Origin: Xylaria sp. FL1777 | Lineage: Eukaryota > Ascomycota > Sordariomycetes > Xylariales > Xylariaceae | Reading direction: 5' to 3' | NCBI GenBank assembly: GCA_022578965.1 | Contig: MU400516.1 | Location: 62,001 to 126,000, forward strand | Length of the DNA stretch: 64,000 nt | Shown: piece by piece, positions 47,201 through 59,709 of the stretch | How the letters are laid out: each line of letters begins with the position of its first letter | Position numbering within the stretch: the first letter of the stretch is position 1 | Position numbers and translations under genes: made by a program | The notes under the pieces: generated by a model | The model's database searches: none | Told to the model about the DNA's origin: nothing | Seen by the model: the letters and a program-made list of their open reading frames with translations, nothing else

Positions 47201-49308
47201 CAGAAGCCGTATTTACTGTAATGAGAAGGGGGTGTCTGAATCACTTTGCGGCGACCCAGCGTGGAGTTAGAAAACCCCCAGCATGGACACTATGGGGATG
47301 AGGTTTCTTCTGCGTATTGTAGGCCTGTCAGATGAAAGAACTCCAACTATTCCACCAGTCGTAGAAAGCCACATAACTGAATTGCACTCGAAACAAGCGG
47401 TGCCTGTTGTTTGAAGTCCTAGCCATACCCACTTCAACACCTAGAAAACCCAGGGCCGTTTTCACCATTATGTACTGTATAAGTAGATAACATACTCATT
47501 GAGATCAGTAGATAACCTCTTTTCGCTGTGATATGGACTATCTAGGTACCTATTGCACTTGCGACTCCCATCACTGGTCTAGGCGAGACTATGTCCTTGG
47601 CGAGCCATGGTCCTCACATGGCTTTGATGCACCAGTTGAACGATCTCGGGGTAAGACTCGCCTGCCATAGGCCACAAGCTATCTTGGCTATTTTCCTCGT
47701 GCACCTTAGTTTGTCTCGCTATGGACTACATGTCACCTGTACGCAGGAGGCGAGTTCACCAACGTGCAGGACAGGGCCTCGTAGGTACCTGCCTGAGAGG
47801 GGATGGGAATCGAACCGGCTCCAGAAGTCTGGCTGTCTTGGCTATTTTGTAGTGCCTGCCCGGCCATTTCCTTGCCAGGTAGTGTATCTCGTGGCTCGAG
47901 ACACGATCGTCGGCTGCGATGTAAGTCATCCCGGAGGCAATCTTAGAAGAATCCTTTCACATAACATCATCACTAGTACCTGGTTACGTGGAGGGACGGA
48001 AAATTATTAGCCTTGTTATATCAGCTTCAACCTCGGTCCTTTTATTTTAGGTAAGCGATGTAACACTCGTGTCACTATTTTTAGTAAGATTAACCTTAAA
48101 TTCTTTGGACGGGGTAGATATCGCTGTGATGGACGTATTGGTGGGCCAGTTTCAGGCACTCACTCCATTCTACCAATAACGTGATACGAGAACATCTTTT
48201 CTATTTTTTTCCTAAATTTTTTGGGTGAATAGAAGAATGCAATCCCAAGGGTCGCAGAGTAAAATACCACTTTAATGCACTAATTATGTAGGGATGCTGT
48301 TGAATGAAGTAAACTGATCCTTTTATTTTGCGTCTAGCTACCGTCGCACTAGACTAATGAGACCGGTGCTGAAGGATACAGTGCCCAAAGAGTCGGAGAC
48401 GGCCCGTCCACCCTCTACAGAGAAACACCTAGCCTATAATCGTAATACCGAAATCATAGTGCGAATGGATAACCTTATTTAGTAGGTTTGAAGGATATCT
48501 ACTTAGCTTAGCGCGCGGAACCCGCGGCACCGGTTCTCTGTAGTTGGGTACTGTCAGAGTGCCGACACATTGTACTAGCCATTCAGTGGTGTAGGCTATT
48601 TTAATCAAGCTTATTATGATCGAGCCCTATGATCGACGCTTGCGCGGCACGTTGTGCTGTTTCACCTACTGCGTACAGCTTCCAGTAGCCTACTGTAGTA
48701 GTGAGGGAAGAGAAGGAAGTGAAGGAAGAGAGCAAATCGGAGGGTCGCGCGCATCGCGAGCAGACGAGATGGATGGCTGTGCGTTCTCATCGCCGGGCAG
48801 TTTTATGCTGTAACTAAACAAGCAATGGCGGCAATCCTCTATTGGTTCTTTTAACGACCGGGGAGAGTTACGGATTACCTAACATCAGGCACGTTTTCTT
48901 GTACACGTGTAGGTCCGTAGGTCTGATTAAGATCCATTCGATTGAGGCACGTGCAGCGGTTTCATCTCTCGGTACAGCTTGCAATGTATACACCCTCACC
49001 TAGGTATCATGAAGATAGGCTGAGCTGGAGTAGAGCGCTGGGAGGCACAGGGGAGTGCTGGGGTGGAGGAGCGCAAATCATGCTGATCATTACTTGTTTG
49101 TCGAAAGCTTGTTTGATAGGTTGCTAATTTTGTTGACGCTTATTTCTAGGCGGAAGCTGAGCCTAATTGCACTCTCGGCACAGCTGAGATAGGCAAAGTA
49201 AAGCACTGATGTTTATGTTGTATCTTCCATGCCCACTTAGCGGGTGAAGGCAGACACTCACTGACCGCTCCCCTTTGCCCCGAAAATGTTCCGAAGTATG
49301 AGGGGAGC

Positions 49309-49333
<25 letters not shown>
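49309..49333. repeat. Poly(A)25 homopolymer
   Basis: Uninterrupted run of 25 A followed by another A-rich stretch. It resembles a retroposed poly(A) tail but no upstream cDNA-like body or target duplication is recognised. Confidence 0.85.
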
Positions 49334-49343
<10 letters not shown>

Positions 49344-51091
49344 CAACAACAAGAAGCACCGGCGCTACCCAGCTTATGTCAGACGCAAAGCAAAGCCTCA
49401 GACTAAGGGTACTGGCCAAGAGAGGGGGTTCAGGACGCCACCACCTATCGAATCCATGTGAACTTAGTTTCATTAGCCGCAATGTATTATCGTGATGATA
49501 ATATAGATAACACATGTATTATATGTTTATCTGTCTGTACTATCAACCTGCCACCGGTGGTTGGTAGTAGCGTTAGAGATAAATGTTATTTAGTCTGGAC
49601 GCTGGAAAAAGTACAGGTAGCCTAGCTACACCACACAGGAGCATCAGTTAGACACTGGTCACTGGCCAGTAGCACACAACTAGTAGCACACTATATACTG
49701 TAGGTACTCCTTGGCAGATCCATGGCTCAGCTATGATGGTATCCCACTCTTAGGATTCACGAAGACCTTGTGCGGGGGCCATCAGCGACCCATGGCTGAG
49801 CCGGACATTGACCGCCTTGTCTCACCTGACCTCATCTGGCGTCCCTTGTAGTTAGCAGGCAGACGTAGGGCAAGAATAGGTAGGTAATTAACCAAGATCC
49901 GAAGCGTAACATGGATCGTGGGGCTAACACCGTTGTGGTCTGTACTGATTAACGTACCGACATATGTAGATAGCTGCTCATAGTTCCCCGTCTTAAAGTC
50001 CTACCCAATACGTAGGACGTTACCACTTACGCGTCTTGCGGTTACGGCGTAGATGACAAACGGGAATCTTGTGCAACAAGACCCTGCCGAAGGACGAATA
50101 CACGTCTTACACGAATCGCTTAAGATGCTAAGTCAGAGTATACGTACCTAGATGCAATTTCGATAGAGATGAGATAGCTTGCGTTTGCATCAAAAACGCC
50201 CGCGAAGTCGCCTTGCGAGTCCGTCCACCTGCCTACTCAGTAGTAGGTAGTCAGAGTCTAAGAGTAGTCTAGATGCAAGATACTAGGTATTACCTAAGCC
50301 ACACATCATAGCAGGTAGAGATCAGGTAAGTGCTGTTGATCGGCACCGTGCTGGTACGCATAAGTGCCTACACTAATTATTAACTTCGTTTTCGGTGCCG
50401 ATTGTTAAGCTTATTTATCGGTTAAGGTTGACAGGGACGAATCGTCGAGCTTAATTTCCAGCCGCAAAGATGGGGCGGCCGTACTCTATCTAGAATCCTA
50501 CCAACGAGTACTGGCTGTTGAGAACTACCTACTTACACATACGGTTACCTACATGTCGCTCTGGGCTAGCGGCCGAAAATGGCATGTGTGGAGAAGCTTC
50601 TTTTCTCGTCTCTAGTGTAGTGTAGACTCTGGAGTCCTATGCTATACTACATTACACTAGGTACTGATTGCATTTTACCTACATAGTGGTAGAAATGTGC
50701 AGCAGATAGACGCACTACTGAGCAGACTAGATAGTCTGCCTACATGTAGTCTACGCTACATATCACCTCCTGAGACTACTGGCCTAAGTACGCATATGTA
50801 GGAGTGAGATTTTGGTGTCACCTTGTTCATGGGAGTACGATGGGAAATTGGGCATCCCCACAACCATATCCCGACCCTTACTGACCTCCGGGGAGTCCCT
50901 GTCAAGTCTCGATGAGCCAAGAATAATGAGCATGTTTGCAGTCTCTGCCTCGCTGCCTTGTTGCGACACCTTCGACTGGCGTACGGTAGGCATTCCGGAA
51001 TTAAGAGTGTACGAAATAGAGCGAAGGGGTTTAGAAACGGCGTCACAACCTTCTCCGCGCTCTCATTAATAATCTAACCTATGCGTAGGTA

Positions 51092-51126
51092 CCGTTGGTC
51101 CCGTTAGTCCCGTTAGTCCCGTCAGT
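51092..51126. repeat. 9-bp tandem repeat, about four copies
   Basis: CCGTTAGTC-type units (two perfect, two with one or two changes) upstream of the bZIP-ankyrin gene. Confidence 0.75.
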
Positions 51127-52409
51127 ACCTATATGCACGTAGCATACTACGTACTATCATGCTGCTGTGTATCCAGAAGTGCCAAACGTCGCTATTTCGG
51201 TCGTATTTACGCACGATAAGATATTACGTCAGGTGGCCTATCTAGTGCTTTGTCGACCTCGAGCCGTCTGTACCAGTAACGTATCTTGCTATCGTCTTCG
51301 CTTTTGTGACCAAAATAGTCTACAGTACCCACATCGGCCACCGCACAACGCGAGCCATGACGATGAATGGTGCCCTGCTTGTGCTCGCTGGCGATCGGCA
51401 ACTATGATGTGAAGATAGGCACTTCGAGATGATGAAAATAGCCCTTTATACCGCACTACAGTACAGTATGGAACCATGCTGCTATTGAGCGGAGAATTCC
51501 ATCACGTTACGGCCGAGAGAGGTTTCTGTGCGGGTTCCGAAAGACCCCGGTGACAGAGCGAAAGCTATATACACTATGGACTATACATGTGAACGGGTCT
51601 TCGTCCCTATGGCTACGGCCAACCAGCGTGTATGGCAAGCATATAGACCAAACGGGCCAAGTTGCAATGTCGAATGTCGCACAGCTGTGCGAGATTAGGA
51701 TATCTCAGGTATGGTGTCCTGCGTACTCATACCCAGTAGTATGTATGGCCAAGCACTTGCTTAAAGCGGTATCACTGCGCAGCTTATGGCCACTCTAGTC
51801 GACACTAATGTTGATACGGAAAACACTCTAATTCTGAGAGAACACCGCCTAATTTGGTGGAGCAGGCTGGGGCTCAGGAGGTGGTAACTAAAATGGCCGC
51901 GAGAAAGGCTCACGTCTCCTCCCTTCTCAGACATGGACCAGGTGTAGTACTCAGTAGTGTAGGAATCGCTCGCTTGTGTCCTCGCCTCATCAACTACCAA
52001 CCATATCGGAGCCGAGGAGTTCCATGCATGCTCTCTGCCAAGCCATAGATAGTGTAGTGTAGTGTACAGAAGCCCTGTATTAGGTCCACACCCCCTGGTT
52101 CCTTTCCCTCAGGAACTACTACTGTAATTTGGCCCTTGTGGCGCCATCCGGGCAAGGGTCTGTACTTAAGTACACTCCTTCACATGTAGTACATGGTGTA
52201 TGTAGTAGGTAGTAGCGTAGGTCGGGGCCTTACTACTCCTTGTAACCCCGTCGATGTGAGGGACTGGCAGCGCTTCATAAGGACTGCGCATCTCCGTCCT
52301 CTTGAAATATTTGAAATCCCCCCGAGCTCGACTTTATACCCTGTTCACTTCAACAAGTGCTCAAGTAGAACAGTAGCATATCGTCTTCCTCTCAACACTT
52401 AAACGAGCA

Positions 52410-53583
52410 ATGGCAACTGCCACGCAGAACTCGGGCAACACCACCGCCAAGAGACCTGAGCGTCTCCGGGATACGTTATATGCAGACATGATGAAGCCCG
52501 ATGAGGATCTCAGCAAGATGGCCGACCCTGCAGAGCGCAGGAGAATCCAAAATCGTCTCGCTCAGCGTGCTTACCGTATGTGTCCCCAAACTCCTACGTG
52601 GCTGGGTGCCGTCGTTAACCAACGTTGAAGGACGCAAGATGCGAGAGCAGAAGAACGAGGTCGAGAAGCTGAGAGACCAGATCAAGAAGCTACAGGAAAC
52701 ACCAGAATCTAGTAACACTAGCAGGCAGAGCACGCCCTGCACACCACCAGAGAGCGGCAGTACTCCCGCCATGCCCACGGCATCATTATCGCCGCCCAAC
52801 TTCGAGATTGCCCACACCCCTTCGTCGGAGCACCAATGGGTCGGGGGGTATTTCCACGAGTGGCCGGCAGCACCAGCCTCACAAGAGAGCTTTATGACAG
52901 GCTTGATCTCTCCCACAGAACTCGAAGCACCACCTCCATATGACGAGTCGCTGCGCAAAGGCTACTCATCGGATGGGTTTGGTGGTGCCCCTGGCATGAT
53001 GAAGTCTCCCCCAACGAGCCGGCAGCACCTTAAATCACGACGCACATCGTCTCAGTCGAAAAGGCCGCGCCAGAACCTGCCTCGTAGTATTGGCAGCCCT
53101 GGACAAGCACCACAGAGCCCCCATTCTCCATGGATGGCTCCTCAGCCGTCGCCAATGGATGTTCATGTCCCACCCGGAGTCATGATGATGGCGCCGGAGC
53201 ACCAGATGTCTGTATATCCACCCCACTTCGACCTCCACGAACGCCCCGAGGAGTTCCACTATCCCTCACCGCCGCATATGGACGATGCGCCAGCCTGGCA
53301 ATTAACGGCCGCAGATGGACTCCCGAGGACCCAGTCAGATTCCAACATCAGCGCCAGAGCAGCACCGCGATCCCTGCCCGACGCCAACGCACCCATACTG
53401 CACCTCGCCGTTGCTGGCGGTCACATCGATACTCTACGAATCATTCTCAAGCAATGTAACGTCTCAGTCAACGTGCGGGATAGCGCCGGCTACACGCCGC
53501 TTCAACGTGCCATAATCAACGGTCACACGGACATTGTAGAGCTGCTGCTCAAGCACGGCGCAGAGGTCAATATCGATGGATGA
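52410..53583 (+). CDS. bZIP-ankyrin (bANK-type) transcription factor
   Basis: Predicted nuclear transcription factor combining a fungal bZIP-type basic region with C-terminal ankyrin repeats, an architecture known from pathway regulators such as ToxE. Exons are 52410-52575 and 52631-53583, with a 55-nt intron (GTATGT...AAG), giving 372 residues. The basic region PAERRRIQNRLAQRAYRRKMREQ (about 43-65) is split by the intron inside the final Arg codon pair; the AP-1-like core NRLAQRAYR is intact. A short helical, heptad-like stretch follows (KNEVEKLRDQIKKLQE). The middle, about 80-295, is Pro/Ser/His-rich and disordered. Ankyrin repeats occupy about 306-372 (APILHLAVAGGHIDTLRIIL; GYTPLQRAIINGHTDIVELL), ending KHGAEVNIDG right at the stop, so only two repeats are present. 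Upstream and downstream are gene-free for kilobases, so there is no adjacent pathway to suggest targets. Confidence 0.88.
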
Positions 53584-54818
53584 GCGGACTGGAGAGAGCG
53601 CGCGCGCGCCGAAGCACACGCACGTGTATACGCATTGATGATGGAACCTGGGACTGCATGCATAATTGGGAGTTTACTTGATTTACTTGGCTTGGCTTGG
53701 ATTGGGTAGCCTTTTGAACTTTGAGGAGACAGACGTGCGGCATCGGGTTTTAGGGGGGGAAGGGGAGGAGGCGTGTTTGGCGTGAATTGACTTTGGATAC
53801 CCATTTCTGCGAAGGCTGCTCACTTGAGCGCCTTCCTATCCTGTCCCCGAAGAAATCATAGAGCGAGCGAGAAGTGAGCGAGGGAAAGGGAAACAAAGAA
53901 AGAGGGTTATCTTGAAGATGCGGGTGCATCTGCTGCTTTCTGATCACAAGGAACCACCGGGCACTTTCTGGGCTTTGGCCGCGTGACGGTAGGGCCTGAG
54001 AGCTGCTACGGTACTCTATAGTTAGACACTTTGGAAAGAAAATACGACGGCATTACACAATGCTTCATATATATCCATGTCCTGTTTTTCCGTAAGTAGT
54101 AACCCGTGTGTCATGCTTGCCCTTCACTCTTCACCTGAGGTTCTTCGAGCATGTTTTCGCTGGCGTCCTTGCTGTACAACATAACCACTGCTGGGAAACT
54201 GAAGACATCCCAGACAACATATTGGTTCGGTCACGTACCACCCTGTCACCACTTCGTATTCAGACAGACGATTGGAGGCAGGCATCTGGTCGCTCATATC
54301 TACACTAAGAAGCTATCGCCTTGGGTTGGTGGCGAGAAAGTAGGCTAAGACGGCTATTGACAGGGCAGGCAGATACTATAGCCAATTCGACTGCCGCCAG
54401 CGAATCGGTTTAGAATGCGGCACCAACTCTATCTACAGTATCCATCTACACTATCGCAGCCGCCCATCGAAAATAAGCTCGAGATGTTGGGTCACATCCG
54501 GACGCTGGCAACCGCCCGGTGACAGCAGCGATTGGCCTTTGTTACTCTCGACCTAGTGAGTCACAAGGTAACCTGGTGTGGGTGGCCGAGCCCACTGAAC
54601 AAGCTTGAAGTGCACAGGAAGCGAGTTGCTTGCGTGGCGTTTTCTAGAAGGCCGCAGCACCCAACCCATGTCACCGATAACGAAAAAGCGAGATCAAGCA
54701 CGCAAAGTACGTGATCATACTCCGCACGAAGCAGGTTGTCTTTTCCCCCGCCGTCCAGTACAGCGCCGTCAGTGGTAGAGACCACATTACATACATACAG
54801 AGACACATACATACTTAG

Positions 54819-54854
54819 TACAGACTGACATACAGACTGACATACAGACTGACA
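54819..54854. repeat. 12-bp tandem repeat, three copies
   Basis: Three perfect copies of TACAGACTGACA. The opposite-strand reading produces an apparent VCQS peptide repeat in a spurious frame. Confidence 0.85.
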
Positions 54855-54992
54855 TACATAGCTACCGTAGTGTCGTACAGGCATACGCAGTACATGGCGC
54901 TGCGGAGCACGCACCGACGCTACTGCGGGCGCTGCGGGTAGTAATAAGGTTGCCGAAGACTATCAGGTTTTTTTCTTCTTCTTTCCCTCTGT

Positions 54993-55022
54993 CCCCTTCC
55001 CCTCCCCCTCCCCCCCGGCCCC
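54993..55022 (-). other. Potential G-quadruplex (minus) / i-motif (plus)
   Basis: Runs of C4, C4, C5, C7 and C4 separated by one or two bases on the plus strand, hence five G runs on the minus strand, at the end of a longer pyrimidine tract. Meets the usual sequence rule for an intramolecular quadruplex. Confidence 0.6.
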
Positions 55023-58000
55023 TACCTGACCGTTTGCGGTCAGCTAAGTAGCTGTAGAGCTTCTCGACCCTGGCTACTCGTCGGCTGAAGGATTCGATCC
55101 GGCTCTCTTTATGGAGAAATCCCTCCCACGGGTCCCAAGCTAAATGAGCCGGGGGAGAAGCTAAAAAAAAATACTTAAACCAAAACGAAGGCAGTATTTG
55201 GAATTGCTATTCAGATGAAGCATCCGCAAAAAAAAAAAAAAACGTGGTGAGAGATATTGGCTTGGAACACGAACTGCTGGCCCTACGTGGAAATTCATGC
55301 CTAGCGTGTCTTGGGAGCACGGCTGCCCTGGCGATCTTGGATTCTAGACTTTGCCCATCGTGAAGTCGATACGATACCCACCAAAACCACATTACCATAG
55401 CTCTTTCTTACATACATGGGAATAGTGTCTCGCTCTGATAGGCTCTCGACGGCCGTTGAGGTCCAAGTCAGCTTAACGGTCTCACATTTTTGATCATTTC
55501 CCCTCCACCCAGCCACAAACGACAACAATAATAATATAGTATAGGACCGACTGCTGTATGCGGGAAGCGTAGGACTAGGCAGGACACGAGACAGACTGGC
55601 TCAACGTTCATTAGCGGTCAACGGTTGGGCGTTGCGGTTCCCCCCCGGTGTCCTGGCTGGTTACGCCCCGGTCTTGTATCGGGGTGGCGATTGGCCCGTG
55701 TCTTTGCAACAGAGACCCTCGTAACAACAACCCACCAAGTGCGTAACTTTGGCGCTCACCTTGGCACTGGAAAGAGGCTTTCCAGCTTCCTATCCTGGCC
55801 AGCTTCGGGCAGCTTGCATTTTGAACAATCCCTACTGATACAGTAGTGTACGTGTCCAGCAGCCACTGTGGATAGGTCTACGTCCCATATAGCGTCCACT
55901 GCGTGTGGAAGTAGGGCGATCGGGGAGCTGAGGCCACTGGCCGAGGTATGAGCGGGCTCGCTAGATTCTACTACGGTATCTCTGGGCATGGCATGGCGTC
56001 TTATTACGTCGTCGTCACAGGGTGGCTCTGTTGAATGGCTGGCTACGACGCTTCATATACCTCAGAGATGCGGCATTACATAATAGAAAACGAAGAGCGT
56101 TCCTTGCTTGTCGCACAAAAATCGAGGCAGGAAGGCCCTCTCAAGCGAAATACGCTCGAACTAGGTAGGGGAGGGATTTTGAGTTAATACGCTAGGCGAG
56201 CCCGAGGATCCCACGCAGGGATTCTCACCTCTCATCCCGCCTCCAGGCCAATGAGTTCCGCGACATCTGGGAGATGAGGTCCACATGGAGCGCCCAAAAA
56301 GTAAGCTTATATTCACATTTGTCTCTTGCATTGCAGCGTACCGTCCGGCCATCGGCTATCTTATCGACCCCGTCAAGCTCATCCCTTCCTGTAAAAGAGG
56401 CTGCTCTGCTCCCCACCACACCCTAACGCGATAACGTGGCACCCTTACTTTCGGTGGTCCAAACAGACCTACAGGCAGACGCCCGTGCGTGCATGATCCA
56501 CGCCCACGCTTTTTGGGGGTCACGCCCTAAAGCAGAGTTGATAGGTGAGCTACAAATGGTAGGTGAAGCAGGAATGTCGGAAGAAGATAGCGAGTTACGG
56601 CCCATGTGAAGTTGCCGCCCCCCGACTTTTCGGGCCAAGATTGCTAGCTTAGCCTAGCTAGCTCCCTTGCTCCCTCTCTCTTATCAGAGCCGCAGCAGTT
56701 GTACTTTATGCCTCTTTTCGCCGGTATACAGGCTGTGACGCTCTCTTGTGGTTTCGTCGAGTGGACGTCGGTTAGGTTGGTGCGAAGACTGCCCACGGAA
56801 CTGACTGGCCGAGAGTGGACATGAATGTAACGGGGCGACAAGGGGCACGACCGACACACATGTCCTTCACCCCCAGAAAAAAAGTTCTGAAACCCGGCCA
56901 TTCGGCGAGCTTCACGTCCGTCTGCCATGCGATAGGGAGCCAGTAGGCAATCGAAATCTTACACTACTTACATCACCATGAAGATAGTCTACATGACTGC
57001 CCGATCTAGCGATACCAGCTTCCTCCTAGATGCTTGGCTGGACGGTTGATGTAGTAAGTCATACGTTTACGACGACGAGACATGTAATAGTATCATGAAG
57101 TTGTGCATATCCTGGCCCTGTCGGTTTTTTTTAGTTTTTTTTTTCCCCTGGCCTATCCTTATTGATGGGAGTTCGGACTAGAATGGACAACGGAAGATGT
57201 CAAATCGCGAAGGACGCGTGTTCGTGCTGGGCGCCGTTTCGATCCGCAGCCGGGAGAAATTTAAAAGCCGCCCGGCTTGGTATAACAAACGAGAAGACGG
57301 GATTAGGATGAGGCTTCGGAAATACGCTCTTGAACTCGACTCTTGCCCCGTAATATGCAGCAGATCCAAGCGGGACAAGTGAGATTGCTGATCTAGACTT
57401 AGAAGCAACATGCTAACTAAGCATGCTGCAAAACATACTAGGTAGTATACGAAGCATAACCATTAGATAAGCAGACACCGCTCAGAAGGAACAAGGCGCG
57501 CAGACAGGTATGTTGCCTGTTGGGTCGATGCTTAGCCTGGCTCGTCTTGGGGTAATGGTATCCAGTCTAGCGAGTATGACTTCACAGCATCCCCGGACTC
57601 TTTGCTTGGGGTTCGCTTATTGGTGACAACGGTTTCACATTAGTTAGATGAAGGGATTTAGGAGGCCTCGAACAGGAACGACAGAACGCCACCTACGCAT
57701 TGCTTCGCTTCTCTCTCCGCTGTGACTGGCTGGCACCAGACGTCCCAGATACTGGTTCAACTTCTTCTTTTCCCTGATAGTCGAGGGGAAGCATGTGGCC
57801 AAGTGAGCCCAGGGTCGCAATCGTGACAGAGCAGTCCGTAACTAGAAGCTACACAGCATGTGCCCAGAATCGTGTACCTGCCTAACGAGTGCATATCTAC
57901 CGATGCAGCCCAAGTGCCGTCGCTACCAGACGCCACCGGGCTGGATGATACTATACCTGTAACGACCATTCAACTTATACGGCTGTCTATCACCGTGACG

Positions 58001-59709
58001 GTGGGATCACATTCCACGAAGCAACTCAGATCTGTGATCACCGTCTGAGCAAAACCCTTGTCCTTGCTTCAAGATTTGTTTTTCTTCTGTCTTTTTGAGT
58101 TTCGCTCCTGGTGGCTTACTCCGACATGCTGAATGCCACTCTGATCGGGATGCAACTTCGCGATGAACGGTGTGACAGGCAGTTATAGTCTTAGTGTTAT
58201 GACTTAAGCAGTCGGCACCTTTCCTTTCTTGCTGGCCTGCCCTGTCAAGGCATGTGTCGCCGTTCTAGAAGTCCACTTGGTTCCCCCCAGAGTCTCATCG
58301 GCTGCGTTGATCGACATCTCATCCATGATAACAGCATCTCGGCCGGCAAGACAGGGGTCGCATCGACCCTCTTCTGTATGAAGGGTATATCCACTATACT
58401 TGATAACACATGCAACACATCTTGTTTCTGCGCCCAATATCCTCTTCGAGGCATGCGAAGGGTGGAGCTCAGGCATTCGGAAAGTGCAGGAGGCAGCGTG
58501 ATGCGAGAAACGGCTTTTTCCGTCGTAGAAGGTTTCTTTGCAGTTCTTTCTATTTGTTTTCTAACGCATGAAGAATAACCCTGCGGTCGTCACGCCACTG
58601 TTCGAGTTGCATTAGAGCTCCGGGGGGAGCCCTATACGGTACACTCTATCTGATAAAGGTGGGCGGTTCGCTTCGGCTGGGGGAAACGACTTCTGCGGCT
58701 TCTTAACGTACTGCGTAAGGGTGGAGGCATTAGTATACATAGTAAGAACTATGCTTAGATATTGTGCCCCCCTGGCATTCTTGAGAGTACTCAATCAAAG
58801 AGGAACACAGAATTCCAATTAAGAGAAAACCCACCACTTATGTCTAGTATATCGTTCGGATTAAGATGCGTCGCGTGCAGGATAGGTAGATACACCCCAT
58901 GTAATAGGAGGCATAAGGCCAAGACGCAACATCCATACCGCTCTCCAATAAGGGTCCTTAGCGCTGGCGACACGGTACGAGAGATGGCGAACAATCGGGG
59001 TGTGACATTGCGTTACCAAGGTTACAAATGTCGAGAGGAGCTGGTATAACGTCTTCCTGATATGGGATTGCGTGTACGCACAAGAGAAGAGGAACTAGCT
59101 GGGAACGTGCAATTGGTGGGCCAAGGCTAATAGACAAGTCTTGGGCGGAGAGGAGTATTAGAGCGATTGACGGGGGGGACGGTCACGAACCTGCCGATCC
59201 CCGTGGATGGGTAGACCTACGCAGTAATAGTCCCTTTGACAATTACTCCCGCACCGGGTCACGGCAGCTAGACACAGGACGGAAACGGAATCTCGTGATG
59301 TGGAGAAGAAACAGTGCTGGGCAGCCGCGAGTCTGGGGTTGCCCACATTGTGGATTGACTTGGTACTATAGGCTACGCAGTATGCGTCCTGTCGTGATAC
59401 CATGCCTCGCTTCCAGTACCAGGATGGCAGAGTCTCTGGTGGCGCCAGATTGGCTGCAGGTTCACTAAAGCGACAAGACGTACTAGGCAAGATGCCCTGT
59501 TTCAATGGGACACCGGTGTGATAGAGTTATTGTCAATTTAAATGCAGATTGCAAAAACAGCAATTCGGGACGAGCTTAGTACTTGGCACGAGGAGGGTGA
59601 TGTAATGTGCAGGGCATCCCCAATCTGTATACTCCAAAAGGGCCTCACCGGCGCACCGGCTCAAGCCCACGCCCCCGAAACACGCCCCAGAGGAGGAGAA
59701 CTACGTCTT

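Larger units (their letters stand above)
41011..52409. other. Gene desert, about 11.4 kb
   Basis: No gene can be supported on either strand. The first 3 kb is AT-richer; the rest has mixed composition without the extreme AT bias of the RIP region at 28-33 kb, so it is not an obvious dead transposon. Local structures seen: a 10-bp inverted repeat at 42758-42808, a GC hairpin at 44213-44230, a GCC/GCG-rich run at about 47182-47206, a purine-rich (GAAGG)n run near 48708-48732, poly(A)25 at 49309-49333, and a 9-bp tandem repeat at 51092-51126. TAGGTA/TACCTA motifs recur from 49690 onward toward the bZIP gene. Open frames of 60-139 codons here lack splice context and family features. Confidence 0.5.
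53584..59709. other. Gene desert, about 6.1 kb
   Basis: No supported gene. The first 400 bases are the 3' region of the bZIP-ankyrin gene. Other content: a 12-bp tandem repeat at 54819-54854, a pyrimidine tract with strong G-quadruplex potential on the minus strand at 54993-55022, poly(A) near 55226-55242, and a T-rich run near 57126-57144. Composition is moderate, without RIP-like AT saturation. Open frames of 60-117 codons look random. Confidence 0.5.

Noticed and set aside
47760..47850. Possible minus-strand tRNA (GGTTCGATTCCC box)
   Set aside because: The B-box-like sequence is present, but the T-stem, acceptor stem and anticodon arm do not pair.
47591..48010. 139-codon plus-strand open frame
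   Set aside because: Longest frame of the desert but the peptide is featureless and stops without a matching exon; length is not exceptional for this base composition.
49309..49333. Processed pseudogene or LINE tail marked by poly(A)
   Set aside because: No upstream coding relic and no flanking duplication could be recognised.
54561..54914. Minus-strand 117-codon frame with a VCQS repeat
   Set aside because: The peptide repeat is produced by the 12-bp DNA tandem repeat at 54819-54854; nothing else supports a gene.
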